Shown: in pieces, positions 25,470 to 34,479 of the stretch | Numbering within the stretch: position 1 is the first letter of the stretch | Layout of the letters: every line of letters starts with the position of its first letter | Assembly (NCBI GenBank): GCA_005938025.2 | Contig: VCCI02000006.1 | Coordinates: 1 to 64,000, forward strand | Source of the DNA: Inquilinus sp. KBS0705 | GTDB lineage: Bacteria > Bacteroidota > Bacteroidia > Sphingobacteriales > Sphingobacteriaceae | DNA length: 64,000 bases | Direction of reading: 5' to 3' | Notes under the pieces: model-generated | What the model was told of the DNA's origin: nothing | Database searches by the model: none | The model's input: the letters and a program-made list of their open reading frames with translations, nothing else | Made by a program: the position numbers and the translations under genes

Positions 25470-26351
25470 TTAATACGGTTTCCCTGCTGCCAGTTCCTTC
25501 TCGGCCCATTTAACGGCAAGGTCTTCGCGGTAGTGGGCGTATTTTTCTTTGAAGGCCATTTTTAACAGGCTATCTACACCACCCTTTACGGCCAGGTTAT
25601 ATAAACTGGCTGCCTTGCGGGTGATAGAGGCGTCCCAGGCACGCAAACTAAGCGAGTAGGAGCCATCAATATACTTCATCCAATGCCAGTAGCCGGTCGG
25701 CATAAAAAGCGTGTCGCCGTGCTCTAAGAACACTTCTGTGCCCTCCACACCTTCCAGTGCCGGGAACTTTTTGGTGTCGGGGTTTAGCACATCATAATCC
25801 TCTAAGGCATAAGTAGCGTTAGGGATACAGTATAAGCGGCGTTTCCATTTATTTTCAAACAGTATTACATGCTTGCGCCCGCCAAAATGGGTGTGGAATA
25901 TATGCGGCAGGTCTATATCGTAATGCAAAAAGGTAACCGAGTTAGAGCCACCGAAGAACATGGCCGGCATGCTTTCTAAAAAGCCGCCCATCAGGTCCTT
26001 TGGTAATACAATATCATCCAGCAGTTGCGGGGCCTGTTTAAATATGTTGAAGAAAAATATGCGCAGTTCTGTTGGCGTTGATTTGATCAGGTCGATATAC
26101 TCATCAAAAGGCATTTCTTTAGCCGATGAGTTAATTGGTTTTGATGGATCGGCTTTGGAGTTATCGTACAAAGGCACCACCTTTTTGCCTACCACCTCTT
26201 TTAAATATTCGGGTGTCCATTTTTCGCGGGCGGGCCAGCTTTTGGTTAGGCCTTTTATCACCAATGGGCGACGCGGTTTCAGGTATTTCTCGCGGAAATC
26301 CTCGGGGGTAATGCTCTCAACGGTATCAATAGGGTGCAGTATAAAGCTCAT
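25470..26351 (-). CDS. JmjC-type cupin-like protein, copy 1
   Basis: 293 aa from ATG 26351 (MSFILHPIDTVESI); a longer frame to 26414 is rejected because the paralog starts at the equivalent residue. The facial-triad pattern is visible: His143 and Asp145 in TFLHYDIDLPHIF, and the distal His223 in MPTGYWHWMK. A Lys/Arg in GRKHVILF may bind 2-oxoglutarate. The Cupin_8 group includes Fe(II)/2OG hydroxylases of proteins or small molecules; the substrate is unknown. It aligns without gaps over most of its length to the gene directly upstream (26471-27349), and the two appear to be a tandem duplication in one transcript. Confidence 0.83.
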   Translation of the reverse strand: MSFILHPIDTVESITPEDFREKYLKPRRPLVIKGLTKSWPAREKWTPEYLKEVVGKKVVPLYDNSKADPSKPINSSAKEMPFDEYIDLIKSTPTELRIFFFNIFKQAPQLLDDIVLPKDLMGGFLESMPAMFFGGSNSVTFLHYDIDLPHIFHTHFGGRKHVILFENKWKRRLYCIPNATYALEDYDVLNPDTKKFPALEGVEGTEVFLEHGDTLFMPTGYWHWMKYIDGSYSLSLRAWDASITRKAASLYNLAVKGGVDSLLKMAFKEKYAHYREDLAVKWAEKELAAGKPY

Positions 26352-26470
26352 ATCTTGATCAATAGGGTAATAAATACTTGCTATTAGGACACAAGTATCA
26401 CCCGAATTTATCAAAATAACGAAATAAAACTTTGAGGAATGTTAAAATCAGGTTAAATTTTAAAAACGCA

Positions 26471-27349
26471 TCAGGGTTTGCCTGCTGCCAAGGCCTTATC
26501 TGCGCGTTTGATGGCCAGTTTTTCTTTCCAGTCCATATAGCGGTTTTTAAAGTTCTTTTTCATGATGTCGTCAAACTTGCGCTGTATGGTTAGGTTATAC
26601 AGGCTTTTGGCTTTTATCCCCCACGATTTATCCCAGGCGCGTAACGATATCGAGAACGAGCCATCCAGGTACTTCATCCAATGCCAGTAGCCTGTGGGCA
26701 TAAACAGGGTATCACCATGCTGTAAAATGGTTTCCTGCCCCTCAATCCCGTCAAGTGCGGGGAATTGTTTGAAGTCGGGGTTTTCAATATCGTAATCTTC
26801 CAGCGCGTAGGTAGCAAAAGGTATTTTATACAGGCGTTCGCTCCATTTGTTATCAAACAGTATGACATGCTTGCGGCCATTAAAATGGGTATGGAATATA
26901 TGCGCCAGGTCTATATCGTAATGTAAAAAGGTAACAGAGCCCTTACCGCCGAAGAACATGTTGGGATATTTATCCAAAAAGCCACCCATCAGGTCGGTAG
27001 GCGAGCGGTAATCATCAAGCAATTTTGGGGCATCCTTTATCGGGTCGAACAAAAATATACGCAGGTCGGTAGGTTGGGTTTGTATCAGGTCTATGTAATC
27101 GGCAAACTTCATCTCTGCTGCTGATGCATTAATGGGTTTGCTCGGGTCGGCTTTTGAGCTATCGTAAAGTGGTACTGTTTTGTCGCCTACGGTTTCTTTT
27201 AGATAGTCGAAGGTCCATTTTTGCAAAGCCGGCCAGCTTTGGGTAGCCTTGCTGATAACAAGGGGTTTGCGGGGCTTTAAGTAGTTGTTTACAAAGTCGT
27301 CTTTGCTAATGTGGTCTACTCTGTCTATCTGTGTAAGGGACAAACTCAT
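26471..27349 (-). CDS. JmjC-type cupin-like protein, copy 2
   Basis: 292 aa starting at ATG 27349 (MSLSLTQIDRVDHI). It shares with copy 1 the N-terminal YLKPRKPLVI, the segment LYDSSKADPSKPIN, the HYDID metal motif (His143, Asp145) and GYWHWMKYLDG (His223). Both end in an AAGKP tail. Conservation of the metal ligands in both copies suggests that both are active, possibly with different substrates. On the minus strand TAATTTTG (plus-strand 27372-27379) matches the TAnnTTTG -7 box about 22 bp before the start codon, though no TTG is seen at the right distance. Function is inferred from fold only. Confidence 0.83.
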   Translation of the reverse strand: MSLSLTQIDRVDHISKDDFVNNYLKPRKPLVISKATQSWPALQKWTFDYLKETVGDKTVPLYDSSKADPSKPINASAAEMKFADYIDLIQTQPTDLRIFLFDPIKDAPKLLDDYRSPTDLMGGFLDKYPNMFFGGKGSVTFLHYDIDLAHIFHTHFNGRKHVILFDNKWSERLYKIPFATYALEDYDIENPDFKQFPALDGIEGQETILQHGDTLFMPTGYWHWMKYLDGSFSISLRAWDKSWGIKAKSLYNLTIQRKFDDIMKKNFKNRYMDWKEKLAIKRADKALAAGKP

Positions 27350-27440
27350 GGTTTACGGTACGTTAACTTTACAAAATTATATGTTAACACATAAGTGCAT
27401 TAGTGTAAAGTTTGTTTTTGATATTTTATTGACAAAAAAT

Positions 27441-27468
27441 AAACCCGGCGCTTTTAGCGGCCGGGTTT
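27441..27468 (-). terminator. Intrinsic terminator downstream of the fasciclin gene
   Basis: AAACCCGGC (27441-27449) pairs with GCCGGGTTT (27460-27468). Read on the minus strand, the stem is followed by TATTTTTTGTC, a U-rich tract. It lies 130 bp past the fasciclin gene's stop. Confidence 0.75.
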
Positions 27469-27598
27469 TGCTTTCATTAGGGTAGAATAAATGTTTTTAA
27501 AGTTTTGCAGTTGTAGCCGCAGTTTGCTTTGGCTTATCTTTACACACACAGTCCTATTCATAGCCTCGGCGCACTGCTAACTGCATACTGCAAACTTT

Positions 27599-28147
27599 TT
27601 AGTTAGGCAATAACACGCTGTTTACTACGTGTATTACGCCATTGCTTTGGTTAACATCGGCAATGGTTACCCAGCTTTTGCCACCTTTTTCGTCAACCAG
27701 GTATATTTTTTTACCATCGGCCATAGCAGTTAATACACCACCACTAACAGTAGTTAATTCTGCTTTACCACCACCTGCTTTAATTTTAGCCATTAAGTCG
27801 GCAGCGCTTATTTTGCCGCTTACTACGTGGTAAGTTAAAATTTTGGTAAGGGTTGCTTTGTTCTCTGGTTTTACCAAAGTTTCAACAGTGCCTTTTGGCA
27901 ATTTGTCAAAAGCTTCGTTGGTTGGTGCAAATACAGTGAATGGGCCGGCAGACTGTAATGTTTCTACCAAACCGGCTGCTTTAACAGCTGCAACCAATGT
28001 GGTGTGGTCTTTTGAATTTACAGCGTTAGATACGATGTCTTTAGTTGGGTACATGGCCGCGCCACCTACCATTTTTGTTTGAGCGAATGTGTTTGGTGCG
28101 ATTGCGATAGTTGCTAAGGCAATTGCTGCGATAATTAGTTTTTTCAT
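27599..28147 (-). CDS. Secreted fasciclin (FAS1) domain protein
   Basis: 182 aa with a signal peptide (KKLIIAAIALATIAIAPNTFAQ). A single FAS1 domain spans most of the mature protein. VAAVKAAGLVETLQSAGPFTVFAPTNEAFDKLP is the first conserved block, and ILTYHVVSGKI followed by VTIADVNQSNGVIHVVNSVLLPN forms the second. Bacterial FAS1 proteins are extracellular adhesion or surface proteins. The gene stands alone, with a terminator downstream (27441-27468) and about 100 bp of upstream sequence. Length and start are normal for the family. Confidence 0.92.
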   Translation of the reverse strand: MKKLIIAAIALATIAIAPNTFAQTKMVGGAAMYPTKDIVSNAVNSKDHTTLVAAVKAAGLVETLQSAGPFTVFAPTNEAFDKLPKGTVETLVKPENKATLTKILTYHVVSGKISAADLMAKIKAGGGKAELTTVSGGVLTAMADGKKIYLVDEKGGKSWVTIADVNQSNGVIHVVNSVLLPN

Positions 28148-28249
28148 TGTTTTGTAGATATTGATATTTGAAAGAAGATACGCCGATTAGCAAAGGGCGG
28201 TTTTTGGCAAAAGGCATAATTCGCACAACGCTAAGCTATACGCTATCTT

Positions 28250-29380
28250 TTATTCTTCGTGGAAAAACAGGCTGGCCGCAATGTTATCGGCATACAATTT
28301 TCCTTGCGGGGTAAGGGTAATAACATTGCCATTTTGCAGGATGCTACCATCGTCAAAATAGGGCCTGGCGACTTTTAAAACTTCGTTTGATGCTGAGGAT
28401 GCAATAGCGTTAAGCCGGTCCAGATCAAGGCCCCAAATGGTACGCAATGAGGTCATGATGTATTCGTTCAATCGATTAGTTTGAGTGAGTATTTCCAGCT
28501 CGGCCGGGATAATATTTTCGGCTATCGATTTAATATATTTTGCATTATTGGCCACGTTCCACTGGCGGGTATCGCCGTTAAAAGAATGTGCCGATGGCCC
28601 AAGGCCCAGGTATTTTACGCCTTTCCAATAGTTGGAGTTATGGCGCGAGTAATGCCCCGGTTTGCAAAAGTTTGATATTTCGTACTGTTCAAAGCCGTTG
28701 CTTTGCATGGCATCCAGCATCAGGGTAAACTGTTCGGCGCTTTGGCCCTCGCTCATGGGGGGCTGCTTTTTTTTGCTGATGAAGGTGGCCAGTGCTGTTT
28801 GCGGCTCAACCATCATCGAGTAGGCAGATACATGGGGGATGCCCAACTCAAACACCTTATCTAAGTTAAACTTCCATTTAGCATCTGTCAATAAAGGATA
28901 ACCGTAAATCAGGTCGACAGTGATGTTTTCAAAGCCGGCATCCTGCGCGCGCTTTACCGATGCCTCGGCATCGGCCGAGCGGTGTACGCGGTTCATCCAT
29001 TGCAGGTCTTCATCAAAAAACGATTGTATGCCAATGCTAAAGCGGTTTACCGGTGTATGCCTGAAAGCCTTTAGCTTGCTATGGTCCAGGTCGTCGGGAT
29101 TGGCCTCCAGCGTTATTTCGGCATCAGCGGCCACGGTATGCAATTCGGTAATGGTGTTGATGAGCAGGCTGATCTCGTCTGCAGAAAGTACGGACGGCGT
29201 GCCACCACCAAAATAAATGGTCTCGATGGTCTCGTTGTTCAGATAGCTTTTTTGCAGGCTTATTTCTTTTACCAGCGCCTGCACCATTTCATCCTTATAC
29301 TGCGGCGAGGTGCTGAAATGGAAATCGCAATAATGGCAGGCTTGCTTGCAAAAAGGAATATGTAGATAGATACCGGCCAT
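28250..29380 (-). CDS. hemW: HemW-like radical SAM protein (heme chaperone)
   Basis: 376 aa from ATG 29380 (MAGIYLHIPFC); a longer frame to 29407 adds nine unlikely residues. The radical-SAM cluster motif CKQACHYCDF is present, followed by IYFGGGTPSVLS and GIQSFFDEDLQWMNRVHR. A later stretch has GKLYADNIAASLFF at the C-terminus, typical of HemW. HemW was long annotated as oxygen-independent coproporphyrinogen III oxidase but lacks the extra residues of HemN; the family is now thought to deliver heme. The HemW assignment follows the CxxxCxxC context and length of about 375 aa. It is monocistronic and divergent from the 29499 gene. Confidence 0.88.
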   Translation of the reverse strand: MAGIYLHIPFCKQACHYCDFHFSTSPQYKDEMVQALVKEISLQKSYLNNETIETIYFGGGTPSVLSADEISLLINTITELHTVAADAEITLEANPDDLDHSKLKAFRHTPVNRFSIGIQSFFDEDLQWMNRVHRSADAEASVKRAQDAGFENITVDLIYGYPLLTDAKWKFNLDKVFELGIPHVSAYSMMVEPQTALATFISKKKQPPMSEGQSAEQFTLMLDAMQSNGFEQYEISNFCKPGHYSRHNSNYWKGVKYLGLGPSAHSFNGDTRQWNVANNAKYIKSIAENIIPAELEILTQTNRLNEYIMTSLRTIWGLDLDRLNAIASSASNEVLKVARPYFDDGSILQNGNVITLTPQGKLYADNIAASLFFHEE

Positions 29381-29498
29381 GGGGGCAAAGGTAATGTAAA
29401 AGCACAATTATCGGAGTTTAAAACCATCGTCCGTCAATTCGTAACAATGCGCGGGCGATTTGCTCTAAGGTTAGTTTACAACCCAATGCCTTGAACAA

Positions 29499-30140
29499 AT
29501 GATCAGGAAATATTCAGTTTTAATTGGAATAGTAATATCGGTAGTATTGATAATGATAGCTATTGCCGTTTACCCGGGTGGTAGTATGTTTGATGAATAT
29601 GCTACCGGCTTTAACTGGACAAAAAACTTTATGAGCAACCTGTTCGGAGTGCGGGCATTGAATGGCGCAGAAAATCCTTCGAGGTTATGGGCTTATGCCG
29701 GTATGATACTGCTCCCTTTTACGTACGGGTTGTTTTTTAATAATATGTCGAAAAAAATACCTGACAGGAATGCAGCTTACATTTTAAAATACGGTGGCAT
29801 TGTTAATATAATTTTTACGTTTTTAACGGTGACGCCCATGCACGATCTGATGCTGATCATATCAACCAGCGTGTTTTGGACATGCCTGGTTATTATCACC
29901 GTTTTCATCCTAAAGACGAAGCTTCACCTGTTTAAGTTCTTCTGTGTTGTAATTCTTTTGGTTTTTTATTACAGCGTGTACTTATGGGGCACAAGCGATT
30001 GGAGCTTATTGCCTATTATGCAAAAAATAAACTTTGCCACGTCAACATTGTTAATTTTAGGGTTGGAGCATTTTACAAAACCGGAAGATTTTGCCCATAT
30101 AAAAACACGAAGTAACAGAAAATTGGCCACCAACCGCTAA
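29499..30140 (+). CDS. DUF998-like polytopic membrane protein
   Basis: 213 aa with about six hydrophobic helices: VLIGIVISVVLIMIAIAVYP, AYAGMILLPFTYGLFF, GGIVNIIFTFLTVTP and later segments. The loop after TM1 (GGSMFDEYATGFNWTKNFMSNLFG) resembles the DUF998 family, whose function is not known. It stands alone between hemW (divergent) and the DUF4271/hemD operon, separated from the latter by 113 bp containing a candidate promoter. No catalytic motif is recognised. The start ATG 29499 places TM1 directly at the N-terminus. Confidence 0.6.
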   Translation: MIRKYSVLIGIVISVVLIMIAIAVYPGGSMFDEYATGFNWTKNFMSNLFGVRALNGAENPSRLWAYAGMILLPFTYGLFFNNMSKKIPDRNAAYILKYGGIVNIIFTFLTVTPMHDLMLIISTSVFWTCLVIITVFILKTKLHLFKFFCVVILLVFYYSVYLWGTSDWSLLPIMQKINFATSTLLILGLEHFTKPEDFAHIKTRSNRKLATNR

Positions 30141-30192
30141 TATAGCTGTTTGTGATACCTGGGCTCAAAAAAGCCATATTCATTTATATAAG

Positions 30193-30225
30193 TTTGCATA
30201 AGCTGCAATTATTAAGGTAAATTTG
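30193..30225 (+). promoter_or_regulatory. Candidate Bacteroidota promoter for DUF4271-hemD
   Basis: TTTG at 30193-30196 and TAAATTTG at 30218-30225 are separated by 21 bp, a full match to the Bacteroidota -33/-7 pattern TTTG/TAnnTTTG. It lies 28 bp upstream of the DUF4271 ATG. Confidence 0.5.
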
Positions 30226-30253
30226 CAGCAGCCCGGGTTATTGGGCTTATATA

Positions 30254-31237
30254 ATGCGCCGGATAATTTGCTTTTTTATTGTTGTGTTTATTATGTGCTC
30301 AGCAGCCTATGCTCAGGATGCTGATACAGTAGCTTACCGGGATACCGTTGCCCGCAGCTATGTAAAGCAACCCCTGCCATTTTTAGATTCGGTTGCGCAG
30401 GCTACGGCCTTAAGGGCCCAGTTCGTGTCAGATTCTATCGCTTTTACCTACATACGTAAGCCCGAAGGCCTCAGGCAAAACATGTTTGTTGATAGCGTAC
30501 TTAAGGCAAACGCTTACAGAGGCAACCTGTACCTTGATATATCAAAACGATCAAAAAACAGCCTGGGATATGGGCACAGTCGGCCCCAGCGCGAGGGTTG
30601 GGTTATTGCCATCATCCTTGTTTTAATATTATTTACAGCCGGGTTAAACATCGCCTCAACCAAAGATATGGGTAATGTTTTCCAGTCGTTTTACAACAAG
30701 CGCACTGTTGGCCAGGCCGGTAAAGAAGATAGCCCCATTAACTTTTGGACCTTTATAGGTTTGTTCCTGCTGTTTGGTTTTACGTTTGGCCTGTTTTTAT
30801 ACTTATTAACTACAGGTTATTATAAAGTATATTACACTATTGGCGGGCTGCAACTATTCTTAACTTTGTCGTTGGTTATTATCACCCTGTTTGCGGCTAA
30901 GTTCCTGGTATTAAAATTTTTAGGCTTTGTTTTTGATATAAATAAATTAGTGAGCGAATACATCTCCGCACTATCGCTTACGTACTTTAATATCGCCTTT
31001 GTATTTTTGCCTGTAGCGCTGTGTTTCAGCCTGATAGCCGAAAAATTTATCCCGTATTTACTGGCAATTACTCTGTTACTGGTTATTATTATATTTGTAT
31101 GGCAATACCTGCGCAGCAGCGTTAGTATTATTTCTAATTTTCGATTTCATAAATTTTATTTATTTATCTATCTTTGTGCCCTCGAAATTTGTCCCATATT
31201 GATACTGATTAAGGCACTTAATATTGGGTTTAGGTAG
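30254..31237 (+). CDS. DUF4271 membrane protein
   Basis: 327 aa with an N-terminal signal-like segment (RRIICFFIVVFIMCSAAYAQ), a periplasmic region of about 95 residues and then about six to seven transmembrane helices from residue 115 on. The arrangement fits DUF4271, a Bacteroidota-specific membrane protein. It is followed after 9 bp by hemD and then by gldKLMN, a gene order seen often in this phylum. Its function is not established; the conserved position suggests a link to the gliding/type IX secretion region, which is inference. A promoter candidate sits directly upstream at 30193-30225. Confidence 0.8.
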   Translation: MRRIICFFIVVFIMCSAAYAQDADTVAYRDTVARSYVKQPLPFLDSVAQATALRAQFVSDSIAFTYIRKPEGLRQNMFVDSVLKANAYRGNLYLDISKRSKNSLGYGHSRPQREGWVIAIILVLILFTAGLNIASTKDMGNVFQSFYNKRTVGQAGKEDSPINFWTFIGLFLLFGFTFGLFLYLLTTGYYKVYYTIGGLQLFLTLSLVIITLFAAKFLVLKFLGFVFDINKLVSEYISALSLTYFNIAFVFLPVALCFSLIAEKFIPYLLAITLLLVIIIFVWQYLRSSVSIISNFRFHKFYLFIYLCALEICPILILIKALNIGFR

Positions 31238-31246
31238 TTATAACGC

Positions 31247-32011
31247 ATGGCATTGGAAGACAGAAAGAAAAAGGTTAAGAGTATTTTAGTTACTCTGCCG
31301 AAACCTGAGAACGATAAAAATCCGTACGCTGAACTGGCTAAAAAGCTGAATTTAAAGATCGACTTCCGGTCTTTTATTCATGTGGAAGGCGTACCCGCTA
31401 AAGATTTTCGTAAGGAAAAAATAAACCTTGCTGATTTTAGCGCGGTAATATTTACCAGTCGTAACTCTGCCGACCATTTCTTCCGTATTTGCGAAGAGAT
31501 GCGTTTTGAGGTGCCTGTAGAAATGAAATATTTTTGCCTTTCAGAAACCATTGCTCTGTATCTTCAAAAATATATCCAATACCGTAAACGTAAAATATTT
31601 TTTGGTAAACAAACCGCTGCCGATCTGGCCGAGGTATTAAAGAAACACTCGGGCGAGAAATTTTTATACCCATGCTCGGATGTAGCTGCCGAAGAAACCC
31701 AAAAGTTTTTGCTGGATAACGGTTACGATTTTACCCCTGCAGTACTTTTCCGCACGGTGTGCAGTGACCTTAGCGACCTGGCCGAAGTGTTTTATGACAT
31801 CATCGCTTTTTTTAGCCCGTCGAGCATACAGTCGTTATACAAAAACTTCCCCGATTTTAAACAAAACAACACCCGCATTGCCGCTTTTGGCGCAACCACT
31901 CATAAGGCAGTGCTCGAAGCGGGCTTAATATTAGATATCCCTGCACCATCTCCGGCCGCCCCATCTATGACCATGGCGATAGATCAGTACGTTAAGCAGG
32001 TTAATAAATAA
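31247..32011 (+). CDS. hemD: Uroporphyrinogen-III synthase-like protein
   Basis: 254 aa with two alpha/beta lobes as expected. The first has VKSILVTLPKPENDKNPYAELA and DFSAVIFTSRNSADHFF, the second GEKFLYPCSDVAAEETQKFL and IAFFSPSSIQSLYKNF. The last part (TRIAAFGATTHKAVLEAGL) is the typical C-terminal substrate loop. It converts hydroxymethylbilane to uroporphyrinogen III for heme and corrinoids. Sequence conservation across HemD is weak, so confidence comes from the whole pattern. It starts 9 bp after DUF4271 on the same strand. In many Bacteroidota this gene lies immediately before gldK, as here. Confidence 0.8.
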   Translation: MALEDRKKKVKSILVTLPKPENDKNPYAELAKKLNLKIDFRSFIHVEGVPAKDFRKEKINLADFSAVIFTSRNSADHFFRICEEMRFEVPVEMKYFCLSETIALYLQKYIQYRKRKIFFGKQTAADLAEVLKKHSGEKFLYPCSDVAAEETQKFLLDNGYDFTPAVLFRTVCSDLSDLAEVFYDIIAFFSPSSIQSLYKNFPDFKQNNTRIAAFGATTHKAVLEAGLILDIPAPSPAAPSMTMAIDQYVKQVNK

Positions 32012-32262
32012 TTCAAATCCTTCGTAAACCTGTTGCAACATTTTGTAGCTTTAAACGTATAACGGTAGAAATGTATTTCTCATTTAAAAGAATACATTTG
32101 CGTTATATTCTATTGTTTAAGAATAAGTGTATTTTTTTAACTCATAGTGTAGTTTTTTTGAGGTCAAAAAATATTTTTACTGTTTAGTATAAGTAAATTT
32201 AATATATTCGGGGGTGCATTACATTGGGTAACTTGCATGCACATTACGATTTTGTATACAAA
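32012..32262 (+). promoter_or_regulatory. Upstream region of the gldKLMN operon
   Basis: A 251-bp AT-rich spacer. Two weak promoter candidates are seen: TTCG-N21-TAGCTTTA near 32020-32054, and TATATTCG near 32205-32212, about 50 bp before the gldK ATG. No terminator hairpin follows hemD, so readthrough into gldK is possible. Confidence 0.3.
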
Positions 32263-33588
32263 ATGAAACAACTTTACTTTTTGATAGCGATTTGTGCTGT
32301 TACAGGATTAGCCGGTTGCGGAATCGGAGGCGGCGGCGGAAACAACGGCGAGGTGGTAGGTGTTAAGCAACGCTCGTTTAGGGCAACTACCCCTTTAAAC
32401 ATGGTTTACATTAAAGGGGGTACCTTTTTAATGGGCCAAACAGATCAGGATGTTACTTTTGCGCAAACCTCGCAAACCAAGCAGGTAACCATTCCTCCAT
32501 TTTTTATGGATGAGACTGAAATATCAAACAGCAAATACAAGCAGTTTGTATTTTGGGTGCGCGATTCTATTGCAATTACCAATTACCTTAACGATCAAAA
32601 ATATTACATGCAGCCTAAAAAAGGCGCCGCAGCCGACGCGTCGGGCAAAAAATATATCAACTGGAAATATGTAGCCAAAAATCCTGTATTCAGCACCAAG
32701 GGCAAAGGTTCTGCTGGTAATGCGCAAAAATTACAAGGCTTATATTACCAGGGCGATGACCGTGTGTTTGACCGTAACGAGTTAGATATCCGTTTATTAA
32801 AATACAACTACTCGTTAATGTCGCAGCGCGATGCATCAAACTATCGTAACGATAAAACCAAACGCAGATCAGATTTCATCATCCGCGATACAGTAGGTGT
32901 TTACCCTGATACACTGGTTTGGTTAAACGATTTTTCGTATGCGGCCAACGAGCCTATGGTTGAGGGTTATTTCTCTCACCCGGCATACCGTAACTACCCT
33001 GTTGTGGGTGTTACCTGGCGCCAGGCAAGGGCCTTTACCGTATGGCGTACCCGCTTAAGCGATGGCGCTAAAGATGCACGTGGCTTACCGCACAACCTGC
33101 CTTTTCAGTTACCTAACGATGGCGAATTTGAATATGCTGCACGTGGCGGCCGTATTGGTACCGATTACCCATGGGGTGGCCCTTACATTAAAAACGCTAA
33201 AGGTTGCTTAATGGCCAATTTTAAACCGGGCCGTGGTAACTATACCGACGACGGCGGCGCTTATACTGTAAACGTACGCTCGTATTTCCCTAACGATTAT
33301 GGCTTGTATAACATGGCCGGTAACGTTGCCGAGTGGACATCATCAGCTTATGACGAGTCGGCATCTACTTTTGTGCATGACCTATCGCCATCATTTGATT
33401 ATGAAGCTAAAGCAAGCGACCCTGCAGTTTTAAAACGCAAGGTGGTACGCGGCGGTTCGTGGAAAGATATAGGCTACTTTTTACAAAATTCAACCCGGAC
33501 TTACGAGTACCAGGATACTGCAAAATCATACATAGGCTTCCGTTGTGTTACCCCTTACATCGGCCGCGATATCAAAGACAAGCGCTAA
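32263..33588 (+). CDS. gldK: GldK, FGE/sulfatase-domain lipoprotein of the type IX secretion system
   Basis: 441 aa from ATG 32263. This start puts a lipobox (VTGLAGCG) right after the hydrophobic leader; an upstream TTG frame would bury it. The mature protein has a formylglycine-generating-enzyme-like fold: MVYIKGGTFLMGQTDQD at the start, DETEISNSKYKQFV, and a C-terminal part with YNMAGNVAEWTSSAYD, RKVVRGGSWKDIG and IGFRCV. In GldK this fold is structural and forms the periplasmic ring on the outer membrane with GldN. The gene opens the gldK-L-M-N cluster. The order and spacing (45 bp to gldL) are those of a standard operon. Confidence 0.93.
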   Translation: MKQLYFLIAICAVTGLAGCGIGGGGGNNGEVVGVKQRSFRATTPLNMVYIKGGTFLMGQTDQDVTFAQTSQTKQVTIPPFFMDETEISNSKYKQFVFWVRDSIAITNYLNDQKYYMQPKKGAAADASGKKYINWKYVAKNPVFSTKGKGSAGNAQKLQGLYYQGDDRVFDRNELDIRLLKYNYSLMSQRDASNYRNDKTKRRSDFIIRDTVGVYPDTLVWLNDFSYAANEPMVEGYFSHPAYRNYPVVGVTWRQARAFTVWRTRLSDGAKDARGLPHNLPFQLPNDGEFEYAARGGRIGTDYPWGGPYIKNAKGCLMANFKPGRGNYTDDGGAYTVNVRSYFPNDYGLYNMAGNVAEWTSSAYDESASTFVHDLSPSFDYEAKASDPAVLKRKVVRGGSWKDIGYFLQNSTRTYEYQDTAKSYIGFRCVTPYIGRDIKDKR

Positions 33589-33633
33589 CAATAAACTAAT
33601 CAATAAACTACTAATAAAATTTACTTAAAATTT

Positions 33634-34437
33634 ATGGCTGGGAAGAAGAAACCTTACGGAATTGGTAACGTAGTATCATGGGGTGCAACAGTGGTGATCA
33701 TCGGTTTGATGTTCAAAATTTTGCATTTACCTGGCTCAACTTACTGGATTGCTATTGGGTTAAGTACTGAAGCATTCCTATTTTTCTTATTAGGATTTCA
33801 ACGGGAAGAGAAGGAGATTGACTGGGTACGTGCGTACCCAGAATTGAGTGAAGATTTTAGCGGCGAATTGCCCAAGGCATCGGCAAGACCTGTTGCATCA
33901 GCAACCGGTTTTTCAAATACAGCGGCTTTAGATAAAATGCTGGAAGATGCCAAAATTGGCCCTGAACTGATAGGCAGCTTAGGCGAAGGCTTACGCACTT
34001 TTGGCGATAAGGTTAACGCGATATCAAAGGTAGCTGATGCAGGCGAAGCTACAATTGCTTTTACCAACAAGGTAAAGCAGGCTACTGCCAGCTACGATAA
34101 CCTGAGCGCATCTTTTGAAAAAGCATCGGCAAATCTGGCTGAAATGGCTAATACCAATGTTGATTCAAAAGCATATCATGACCAGGTAACTAATTTGGCT
34201 AAAAATCTTTCGTCGCTAAACGCGGTTTACGAATTGGAACTACAGGATTCGAGCGCGCATTTAAAAGCGATGAACAGTTTTTATAAAAACCTGTCGTTAA
34301 CCATGAATAACTTTAACGAGTCGTTAGACGATTCGAAACAGTTTAAAGAGGAAGTAGGCCGTTTGGCTAAAAACCTGGCTTCGCTTAACTCGGTTTATGG
34401 CAACATGTTAACAGCAATGAATCAGCCCCGGGGGTAA
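33634..34437 (+). CDS. gldL: GldL, inner-membrane motor protein of type IX secretion
   Basis: 267 aa. The N-terminus has two transmembrane helices: GNVVSWGATVVIIGLMFKI and TYWIAIGLSTEAFLFFLLGF. The second carries Glu (TEAF) expected of the proton channel. The rest is a long cytoplasmic coiled-coil-rich domain with repeated heptad-like segments (LAKNLSSLNAVYELELQDS, RLAKNLASLNSVYGNM). GldL with GldM forms the proton-driven motor that powers gliding and secretion. It follows gldK by 45 bp and precedes gldM by 42 bp. The sequence is complete and of normal length for Sphingobacteriia. Confidence 0.93.
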   Translation: MAGKKKPYGIGNVVSWGATVVIIGLMFKILHLPGSTYWIAIGLSTEAFLFFLLGFQREEKEIDWVRAYPELSEDFSGELPKASARPVASATGFSNTAALDKMLEDAKIGPELIGSLGEGLRTFGDKVNAISKVADAGEATIAFTNKVKQATASYDNLSASFEKASANLAEMANTNVDSKAYHDQVTNLAKNLSSLNAVYELELQDSSAHLKAMNSFYKNLSLTMNNFNESLDDSKQFKEEVGRLAKNLASLNSVYGNMLTAMNQPRG

Positions 34438-34479
34438 TTAACCATATTTAATCAAACCAAAAAAGAATAAATATACATA

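Noticed and set aside
26352..26414. Longer N-terminus of cupin copy 1
   Set aside because: The paralog and family start at the equivalent of ATG 26351; the extra residues are not conserved.
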